Part shown: positions 59,066-64,000 of the stretch, one piece after another
How positions within the stretch are numbered: the stretch's first letter is position 1
Layout of the letters: every line of letters begins with the position of its first letter
Origin: an uncultured Bacilli bacterium
Lineage (GTDB): Bacteria; Bacillota_I; Bacilli_A; RF39; UBA660
DNA length: 64,000 nucleotides
Assembly (NCBI GenBank): GCA_934100165.1
Contig: CAKOPN010000001.1
Coordinates: forward strand, 1 to 64,000
Direction: 5' to 3'
Program-made: the position numbers and the translations under genes
The notes under the pieces: model-generated
What the model saw: only the letters and a program-made list of their open reading frames with translations
What the model was told of the DNA's origin: nothing
The model's database searches: none

Positions 59066-59614
59066 TTAGCATTCTAAATTTTTACAAAATTTATTGCCTT
59101 CTTCTATAGCTAATCGCAATGCTTCTTCTTCTGTAGTGGCACTTATACATTTCAAACGCCTACGTTCATCAATAAACTCATTGGCTAATTTTCCAGCCCA
59201 TCCTCCAAACTTATCAATAACTATTATAGGAATTCCAGCCTGATATGCAATTGCCATTTCAGTTAATGTGCCAGATCCTCCAGATATAGCAATAATTACA
59301 TCACAAGATAAAACCAGATTAAACTCTCTTCCACCACCAATTTCTAGGCCAGAATTTATAAGTACGGTTGGTCTATAGCTACCAAATATTTCTTTACTTT
59401 TCCCTCCTGCAACACCAACAGTAATGCCATCGTTTTTACTTGCTTCCTTTGCAGCCTCAGTAGATAACGATGTATATTCTTTTTCTGCTCCATACACAAG
59501 TATATTTCCTGATTTAGCAATAAGTTCTCCAAGTTTTTTTGCAAAATTTAAAGCGTCATCGCTAAATTCTAAATCAGCAGCAGAACCCATTATTCCTATT
59601 TGCAAATTTCTCAT
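59066..59614 (-). CDS. TIGR00725/LOG-like Rossmann nucleotide-binding protein
   Basis: 182 aa. LOG-family features: IGIMGSAAD start, VYGAEKEYTSL, EIGGGREFNLVLSCDVIIAISGGSGTLTEMAIA, which contains the GGxGTxxE phosphate-binding motif. LOG enzymes cleave ribose phosphate from nucleoside monophosphates; TIGR00725 members are mostly uncharacterised. It overlaps the phosphoribosyltransferase gene by 4 bp, so the pair may handle the same (deoxy)ribose-phosphate metabolite. Confidence 0.78.
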   Translation of the reverse strand: MRNLQIGIMGSAADLEFSDDALNFAKKLGELIAKSGNILVYGAEKEYTSLSTEAAKEASKNDGITVGVAGGKSKEIFGSYRPTVLINSGLEIGGGREFNLVLSCDVIIAISGGSGTLTEMAIAYQAGIPIIVIDKFGGWAGKLANEFIDERRRLKCISATTEEEALRLAIEEGNKFCKNLEC

Positions 59615-60288
59615 ATTTTTCTTAACTCCTTTCTAAGTGTTTTAACAACTTCTTCTTGTGGTTCTGTATTAACTATTTTTTCTGGTAAATCTAAGATTCT
59701 AGTATTTTCCTTCTTCAGTTTGTCAATTTCATTCCATAAATATATGCTTCTTTCAAGACACCCTTTAGAAAAATCATTAACATAATCGCTAGGTATAGAT
59801 GCCCTTTCACAAGGATTACCATAAGGGATAAAATAAGGTGCCTTGCACAATCCATTATCAGTATTTATCATAATTCCCGAACCAGCAATGCCAAAATAGA
59901 AGTCTCTTTCGCATATTTGATCAATTACATTATCATCCATTAGATAATTAGTTTTTACTCCATATTTCAAATTATTATTAAAATACTCATACGCAGTATT
60001 TGTGCATATAGACGATACGACACCTACAACTTTAACTCCCTGATCATTAAGTTTACTAATAATTTTTCTTAATACACTGCCTGAAAAAATAACATCATCT
60101 GCCAAAATTACTTTCTTGCCTCTTAAACTTTGAGATAATCTTAAAACCTGCTGATCCAAATTTTCATTTTTTCTTGATACAATTTCATTCGTACCACTTA
60201 TTCTTGTACAATCTAAGAAAAAAATGTTGACTTCATCTGGTGATACATATATCTTATCCAAAGTAACAATGGGGATATTCACCACCAA
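59611..60288 (-). CDS. phosphoribosyltransferase-like protein (larger fragment of a probable split gene)
   Basis: 225 aa from TTG 60288. PRPP-binding signature VILADDVIFSGSVLRKII (about 75-92) of type I PRTases, preceded by a flexible SRKNENL loop. No good SD precedes TTG, and the frame opens at a TAA immediately upstream. The gene just before it (81 aa) ends 35 bp inside this frame; a +1 shift at a run of four C would join them into one protein of about 300 aa reading EYPIVTLDKIYVSP. Followed by the LOG-like gene (4-bp overlap). Substrate unknown. Confidence 0.6.
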   Translation of the reverse strand: MVVNIPIVTLDKIYVSPDEVNIFFLDCTRISGTNEIVSRKNENLDQQVLRLSQSLRGKKVILADDVIFSGSVLRKIISKLNDQGVKVVGVVSSICTNTAYEYFNNNLKYGVKTNYLMDDNVIDQICERDFYFGIAGSGIMINTDNGLCKAPYFIPYGNPCERASIPSDYVNDFSKGCLERSIYLWNEIDKLKKENTRILDLPEKIVNTEPQEEVVKTLRKELRKI

Positions 60289-60499
60289 TTAAATCATTGA
60301 CTAACATCATTTCATCTTCAGAAATTATTGTTATTTTATTATCAAATATTTTGCTAACACTCCTTTTAAAATCATCTCTTACACTAGTAATTACACTATC
60401 ACTTGGTACTGCTTCATATTCATAATCAAAAGCATTTACCCCATTTAAAATTCTTTTTATATCATCGCTAAAAACGATGCCTTCTTTTATTTTTTTCAT
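60254..60499 (-). CDS. 81-aa N-terminal fragment of the phosphoribosyltransferase-like gene
   Basis: 81 aa from ATG 60499, 4 nt after AAGGAGAG; an upstream in-frame TTG is within that SD. Sequence is helical and charged (SEDEMMLVNDLIGGEYP) and ends after out-of-frame CYFG. It fits as the missing N-terminal region of the downstream PRTase. Either a real frameshift, a programmed +1 event or a base error at CCCC near 60270. First gene after the attenuator. Confidence 0.5.
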   Translation of the reverse strand: MKKIKEGIVFSDDIKRILNGVNAFDYEYEAVPSDSVITSVRDDFKRSVSKIFDNKITIISEDEMMLVNDLIGGEYPHCYFG

Positions 60500-60535
60500 A
60501 ATACTCTCCTTCAATCAAATTTATAAAACATAAAC

Positions 60536-60566
60536 AAAAAAGCTATACAAGTAGTACTCGTATAGC
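60536..60566 (-). terminator. attenuator terminator (segments C:D)
   Basis: On the - strand GCTATACGAGT (60566-60556), triloop ACT, ACTTGTATAGC (60552-60542, one G-U), then six T (60541-60536). It lies between the leader peptide and the PRTase gene, so it can only act as an attenuator. Confidence 0.85.
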
Positions 60567-60589
60567 ATAATAAACATTTATATACTAGA

Positions 60590-60649
60590 TACAAGCACTA
60601 CAAATAGCACTTGTACCTACAGCAAATTTAATGCCGTATTAACAAGTGC
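60590..60649 (-). promoter_or_regulatory. alternative-pairing leader RNA (segments L, A, B)
   Basis: L = GCACTTGT (60649-60642, inside the leader ORF), A = TACAAGTGCT (60615-60606), B = AGTGCTTGTAT (60599-60589). L pairs with A (8 bp, perfect), A with B (10 bp, two G-U), and B with terminator arm C (60563-60553, 11 bp, two G-U). L:A plus B:C is incompatible with A:B plus the C:D terminator, the logic of translation-coupled attenuation. Confidence 0.65.
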
Positions 60650-60693
60650 AAATTATTATGATGATGAAATTGTTTTAATATTAGTTTAAACAT
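60628..60693 (-). CDS. 21-aa His-rich leader peptide
   Basis: ATG 60693 follows a perfect AAGGAGG (60708-60702) by 8 nt and opens a 21-codon frame: MFKLILKQF, then HHH-NN-L-H-LL-I-R-H, stop TAA at 60630-60628. Five His codons in 21, three in a row. Segment L of the attenuator lies within its last third, so ribosome position on the HHH/NN stretch or at the stop would decide which hairpins form. Too short to be an enzyme; a regulatory leader is the natural reading. Confidence 0.6.
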   Translation of the reverse strand: MFKLILKQFHHHNNLHLLIRH

Positions 60694-60718
60694 AATAATT
60701 GCCTCCTTAAACAAGAAA

Positions 60719-60748
60719 ATAATAACACATTACATAAAAAGATGTCAA
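60719..60748 (-). promoter_or_regulatory. sigma-A promoter of the attenuator-controlled operon
   Basis: On the - strand TTGACA (60748-60743), 18-bp spacer containing TG before the -10, TATTAT (60724-60719). Transcription would start about 5 nt before the leader SD region. Confidence 0.75.
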
Positions 60749-60766
60749 ATAATATCACAACCTATA

Positions 60767-61546
60767 TTATTTAATTTTTCTAATTTTCTTTAAAACTGGA
60801 CCTTTTTGTTTATGAATTTCACAAGAATCATCTTTAGTTTCACACGTTAGATCTTGCTTATCATTTTTGTCTTCTTCATCTTTTGTGTTCAAACTTTCTT
60901 CATCATTATGTGTAAAAACATCTTCAGCTGATTCAGAATCATATGTATATTTTACATCTTTATCATCTAAGTTTTTAATAAATTCAAAAGCAGACTCTAC
61001 TGCATCCAAATAAGCATTTAAAACACTTTCTTTTTGTTCATCATAAGAAAGTTTTGAGGCTGGTCCTGAAACTTCCAAAACATTTATATCGCCACTTTTT
61101 TTATCAAACTCAAAAAAGATTTTACTGCTAATGTCATTCTCATCTTTTATTTCAATAAAATTAGCATTTCTAAGTTTTATCATAGTTTTAAAAGGTACTA
61201 AAAGAGCATTTAGACCAGTAGGTCTTTTTGCATATTCACTTTTTTCATAATCAGACATTTCATCTAAAGCACCCATAACATGTAACTGTGTCAATAAATC
61301 ATCTCTTCTATCATTATAATCAAGTGTATTTTTCATAACAAACATAATGTTGATTACCGGTGTAAGAAGAAATAAAGTAGACAAAGACGGTTTAGATTCT
61401 CTTCCTTTTCCAAGTCTTTCCAATAATTTTGAGTTATTTACTTTATACCCAGCATCAGCAGCATCTTTATATATCCTAAGTTCATTACCTATTTCCATAA
61501 AAAAGCTAGCAACAACACTGCCAAGCCACATAATCAATATTTTCAT
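60767..61546 (-). CDS. hypothetical protein with N-terminal hydrophobic segment
   Basis: 259 aa. A first hydrophobic stretch (ILIMWLGSVVASFFM) and a second (LSTLFLLTPVINIMFVM, about 55-71) suggest membrane association; the C-terminal half is soluble and acidic, ending in a Cys-containing low-complexity tail (DLTCETKDDSCEIHKQKGP) and KKIRKIK. SD AGGAGG. It follows the P-loop kinase by 19 bp. Family not recognised. Confidence 0.5.
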   Translation of the reverse strand: MKILIMWLGSVVASFFMEIGNELRIYKDAADAGYKVNNSKLLERLGKGRESKPSLSTLFLLTPVINIMFVMKNTLDYNDRRDDLLTQLHVMGALDEMSDYEKSEYAKRPTGLNALLVPFKTMIKLRNANFIEIKDENDISSKIFFEFDKKSGDINVLEVSGPASKLSYDEQKESVLNAYLDAVESAFEFIKNLDDKDVKYTYDSESAEDVFTHNDEESLNTKDEEDKNDKQDLTCETKDDSCEIHKQKGPVLKKIRKIK

Positions 61547-61565
61547 ACAAAACCTCCTAAAAATA

Positions 61566-62135
61566 CTATAAATTATTAACTATAGTATCAAATACATTTT
61601 CTCTATCAAAAGATGTATCATAACTTTCTATATTATAAAAATTGAATTTTTCATTAAAATATATGTTTCTTTCAATAAAATATCTTGCATTGCCTAAAAG
61701 TTCTTCATCATCGCACCAATAAGTCCAATCATCTTCAGTATCATACTTCTTCATATTTTCATATAATTGATTGGCAGATATATGATTATATGTTAATCCA
61801 ATAATCTTATATTTATCACGATATTTTTCGCTTCGTAAAAATGGCATAATTTGTTCAAAATCAATATGTGTTCCTTCTATCACTGAATATACACCATCAT
61901 AGAAAGTGTTTCCTTCTGACAACTCAGTCAAAAATTTTATTAAAAATGGAGCTAAATTTTTAGCAGTAATAGAGGCATCACCATCATGATGAATCTCTAG
62001 TTCAGGATAAGCTTCAAGGCCACTAACTAAATCATCAATACTAATAAGACTGTACCCCTTTTCTTTAGTAATTTTCTTTGCTAAAGAAGTCTTGCCACTT
62101 CTTCCTGCCCCAACAATTAAAATATTTTTCTTCAT
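61566..62135 (-). CDS. P-loop kinase/NTPase
   Basis: 189 aa. Walker A GAGRSGKTSLAKKI (about 8-21), SIDDLVSGLEAYPELE (likely substrate-binding Asp), VIEGTHIDFEQIMPFL (Walker B-like strand), and a C-terminal YIFERN-style helix (ARYFIERNIYFNEKF). Resembles small nucleoside/nucleotide or zeta-toxin-like kinases. SD AGGTGAAT. First gene of a two-gene unit with the 259-aa protein. Substrate unknown. Confidence 0.68.
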   Translation of the reverse strand: MKKNILIVGAGRSGKTSLAKKITKEKGYSLISIDDLVSGLEAYPELEIHHDGDASITAKNLAPFLIKFLTELSEGNTFYDGVYSVIEGTHIDFEQIMPFLRSEKYRDKYKIIGLTYNHISANQLYENMKKYDTEDDWTYWCDDEELLGNARYFIERNIYFNEKFNFYNIESYDTSFDRENVFDTIVNNL

Positions 62136-62165
62136 AAAAATTCACCTAGCAATTAACTTGCACTT

Positions 62166-62194
62166 ATTATATATGAACACAGCATTCTTTTCAA
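62166..62194 (-). promoter_or_regulatory. sigma-A promoter of the P-loop kinase operon
   Basis: On the - strand TTGAAA (62194-62189), 17-bp spacer, TATAAT (62171-62166). Confidence 0.8.
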
Positions 62195-62209
62195 CATTTT
62201 TAACATTTA

Positions 62210-62950
62210 TTATTTTTCAAAGGAATATACTTTTTCAAAAATGCTCTCAAGATTATCTTTTTTAATAGCAACAACCAAATTTTTGTTTTTCTGTTTTCCT
62301 TCCTGCTTTTCACTCCGTGAAATTCTTAAAATTAAAGATATTTTTAATTGTTCATTTTTTAACGCATTAAGAAAAACATTTACATTTTTTAATTGATAAC
62401 ACTCCATTTTGTAATATCTAAAGTATAAATTGTTATCAATCATTTTTTTGCTAGCATAAATAACACAAAGTCTCTTTAATTTAATCATAAGTTTATTTTC
62501 CAAAGTCTTGAACTCTACAATACCACGTTTTTCAAGTAATTTAAATTTTGAATCATAGATTTTTATATAAATAAATTCATTTTTCTCATCAAACACAAGT
62601 TGAAAATAATAGTTATTATAAAGTATTTTCTTATTAAAATATAATGAAGTCATAAGAACCTTTTTATCTTTATATTGAACATCATATTTACCATATGTAT
62701 TTAAAATATAATTGCTCTCAAAAATACTCGGGCCATCAAACGACGTAATTGGATAACCACTGAATCTTTGTGTTGTTTTGATTTCTATTCCTTTGTAATC
62801 TGGGAAAAATAAGCTATCAGGCTTCTTTCCTAATAAATCTTCTAATGTTAAACCAGCTGAATTAAGTAAGTTATTGTTTATTCCTTTGATATAACCTTTA
62901 CTATTTATTTCTTTAAATTTAGTTACAATATCATCAAATTCTTTATACAT
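62210..62950 (-). CDS. MvaI/BcnI-family restriction endonuclease-like protein
   Basis: 246 aa. The N-terminal third matches MvaI/BcnI enzymes: GYIKGINNNLLNSAGLTLEDLLG, then PDSLFFPDYKGIEIKTTQRF, where PD...(E-I-K) is the PD-ExK catalytic core. MvaI and BcnI are monomeric nickase-like enzymes that cut CCWGG/CCSGG. No cognate methyltransferase is within the window on either side. The C-terminal half is basic and helical. SD GGGGGAT with 8-nt spacing. Could also be a MutH-like or repair nuclease. Confidence 0.65.
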   Translation of the reverse strand: MYKEFDDIVTKFKEINSKGYIKGINNNLLNSAGLTLEDLLGKKPDSLFFPDYKGIEIKTTQRFSGYPITSFDGPSIFESNYILNTYGKYDVQYKDKKVLMTSLYFNKKILYNNYYFQLVFDEKNEFIYIKIYDSKFKLLEKRGIVEFKTLENKLMIKLKRLCVIYASKKMIDNNLYFRYYKMECYQLKNVNVFLNALKNEQLKISLILRISRSEKQEGKQKNKNLVVAIKKDNLESIFEKVYSFEK

Positions 62951-63070
62951 TTTTAAAATCCCCCACTAAAAATACTTTGATGATAACATTTAAATACAAA
63001 AAAAGATGTCGTATTTTGCAACAGTTGGTTATATTTGGTGTTTCACTAAGTGCGGCTCATAGGTTTGCAT

Positions 63071-63105
63071 AAAAAAACTCAAGTTTAAATAACTTGAGTT
63101 TAATA
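63071..63105 (-). terminator. terminator of the tRNA operon
   Basis: On the - strand AAACTCAAGTT (63101-63091) pairs with AACTTGAGTTT (63085-63075), 5-nt loop, then T run. Confidence 0.92.
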
Positions 63106-63110
63106 TCTAG

Positions 63111-63195
63111 TGGTGCGGGTGACAGGAGTTGAACCTGCAAGCCGTAAGGCGCTAGATCCTAAGTCTAGTGCGTCTGCCAATTCCGCCACACCCGC
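63111..63195 (-). tRNA. tRNA-Leu (anticodon TAG)
   Basis: 85 nt with encoded CCA. Acceptor GCGGGTG/CACCCGC, anticodon arm CTAGA-CTTAGGA-TCTAG (anticodon TAG, reading CUN), long variable arm CGCCTTACGGCTTG, T-loop GGTTCAACTCC. Class II tRNA, so Leu. Confidence 0.95.
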
Positions 63196-63200
63196 GCGAG

Positions 63201-63277
63201 TGGTGGACCCTATAGGACTCGAACCTATGACCGCACGGTTATGAGCCGTATGCTCTAACCAACTGAGCTAAGGGTCC
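63201..63277 (-). tRNA. tRNA-Ile2 (anticodon CAT, lysidine type)
   Basis: 77 nt with encoded CCA. Acceptor GGACCCT/AGGGTCC, anticodon loop CTCATAA. The body is almost identical to Bacillus tRNA-Ile2(CAU), unlike elongator Met, so C34 should be modified to lysidine by TilS to read AUA, a codon very common in this genome. Five bases separate it from tRNA-Leu. Confidence 0.88.
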
Positions 63278-63289
63278 ATCGACTAGATA

Positions 63290-63318
63290 ATAGTATCATA
63301 TTTTAAACGAAGGTGCAA
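63290..63318 (-). promoter_or_regulatory. sigma-A promoter of the tRNA operon
   Basis: On the - strand TTGCAC (63318-63313), 17-bp spacer, TACTAT (63295-63290), about 13 bp before tRNA-Ile2. Confidence 0.7.
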
Positions 63319-63444
63319 GTACTATTTAACTTTTTTTGTATTTTTTGTAAAAAATATATAACATTGATAGGAAATTAAAGTATTTATATATTAAAATATA
63401 ATATGTTTAGTTGTTAATTATTATGCAAAATATCTTTTAAATGA

Positions 63445-63450
63445 TATAAT
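63445..63450 (+). promoter_or_regulatory. -10 element of rnhC
   Basis: TGATATAAT (63442-63450): extended -10. No clear -35. Confidence 0.55.
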
Positions 63451-63467
63451 TATAACGAGGTGGGAAA

Positions 63468-64000
63468 ATGGCTAAAAATAATACTACGAACAATGTTGTA
63501 ATACGTGTTACAGATAAAACCAAAGAAAAAATGATAAAATATTATGAAGATAAAAGAAGAGACAAAGCTATTCCATATGTTATATTTCAAGCAAAAGACG
63601 CCGATACAGTAATAACAATGTATGAGTCTGGAAAAGTAATGTTCCAAGGAATAAGTGCTGATATAGACGCCAATATGTGGCGAGACATAGATGGTCAAAG
63701 TAAAGTAAATAAAGAAGAAGTCAAAAAAAATGATAAAAAGTACTACTACTCTTCTGCTATCGGATCTGATGAAGTAGGAACAGGAGACTACTTTGGGCCA
63801 ATTGTAGTAACAAGTTGCTATGTTTCGAAAGATGATATAGAATTTGTTGAAAGCTTAGGAATCAAAGATTCAAAAAAATTAGATGATGAAAAAATATTGA
63901 AGATAGCACCTGAGCTAATAAAAAAGATAAAATACAAAAGTTTGATAATGACAAATTCTGAATATAATGCAAAATATAGCACAAGCTACAACATAAACAA
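63468..64000 (+). CDS. rnhC: ribonuclease HIII (5' part)
   Basis: 177 complete codons are visible before the window edge. N-terminal TBP-like domain (VVIRVTDKTKEKMIKYYED...VIFQAKDADTVITMYESGKVMFQG), typical of RNase HIII, then the catalytic domain start IGSDEVGTGDYFGPIVV (first Asp and Glu of the DEDD set) and IKDSKKLDDEKI. Degrades RNA in RNA-DNA hybrids. ATG 63468 follows GAGGTGGG. The reading frame runs off the window end. Confidence 0.93.
   Translation, partial: MAKNNTTNNVVIRVTDKTKEKMIKYYEDKRRDKAIPYVIFQAKDADTVITMYESGKVMFQGISADIDANMWRDIDGQSKVNKEEVKKNDKKYYYSSAIGSDEVGTGDYFGPIVVTSCYVSKDDIEFVESLGIKDSKKLDDEKILKIAPELIKKIKYKSLIMTNSEYNAKYSTSYNIN

Noticed and set aside
60536..60693. T-box riboswitch reading of the attenuator leader
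   Set aside because: No T-box sequence (TGGNACCGCG) or stem I motifs; the coding leader with SD and the L-A-B-C-D chain fits translational attenuation better.

Overview
The window is very AT-rich Bacillota DNA that uses the standard bacterial code: TGA ends several genes (rsmE, the YetF-like gene, the pilin-like gene) and Trp is TGG. Gene content points to the class Bacilli and to an endospore former or a recent descendant. Six sporulation-type genes are present (ylbD, sirA, spoIVB, spoVB, spoIIM, spoIIID), and several gene neighbourhoods match Bacillus: ylbD-ylbE with ylbF-rsmD, sirA-yneF, xerD-deoB, and lepA/hemW near hrcA-grpE-dnaK-dnaJ. Many lineage-specific proteins with no recognisable family suggest an uncultured, probably host-associated, low-GC relative of Erysipelotrichia/Mollicutes. 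That placement is inference.

Layout. 1-4.2 kb: end of a Cys-rich surface protein, a secreted protein, yvcK, a GtrB/GtrA-type pair and the ylbDE pair behind an SD-sequestering hairpin. 4.3-9.2 kb: U32 hydroxylase, ylbF, rsmD, sirA with a perfect 0A box at its promoter, yneF, and the L21 leader-rplU-prp-rpmA operon. 9.3-16.6 kb: HAD phosphatase, obgE, nusB-xseA-xseB, 5-FTHF ligase, spoIVB and a BI-1 protein. 16.6-24.8 kb: small membrane protein, YetF-like protein, pilin-like protein, Tim44-like/SPFH zinc-ribbon pair, miaA, rsmE, a coiled-coil membrane protein and mtaB. 24.8-30.7 kb: spoVB, a Prli42-like miniprotein, spoIIM flanked by two paralogous orphan proteins, mnmA and an HTH regulator.

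At about 30.7-31.1 kb lies the longest gene-free stretch, with a good dif-like site (31101-31128). Left of it almost all genes are on the + strand; right of it most are on the - strand. That is the pattern expected at a replication terminus, and xerD lies 3 kb away. 31.1-44.4 kb: an orphan membrane protein, a DUF1540 minigene, deoB-xerD, rarA, an HNH-like protein, the CIRCE-controlled hrcA-grpE-dnaK-pepF-dnaJ operon, and tgt. 44.5-52.2 kb: a membrane lipoprotein and the long - strand run lepA / Cys-motif protein / spoIIID / hemW / HD / thyX / tmk. 52.3-56.3 kb: yidD, a ZnuA-like lipoprotein without its metal histidines, transketolase and a HAD phosphatase.

56.3-63 kb is an accessory block of short operons with clear sigma-A promoters. 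It holds an ADP-ribosyltransferase-like protein, a transglutaminase-like protein, a phosphoribosyltransferase (split in two frames) with a LOG-like protein, a P-loop kinase with a partner, and a solitary MvaI/BcnI-type nuclease. The phosphoribosyltransferase operon is preceded by a His-rich leader peptide and a chain of mutually exclusive hairpins ending in a terminator, which is the best candidate here for an undescribed regulatory element. The window closes with tRNA-Leu, tRNA-Ile2 and the start of rnhC.
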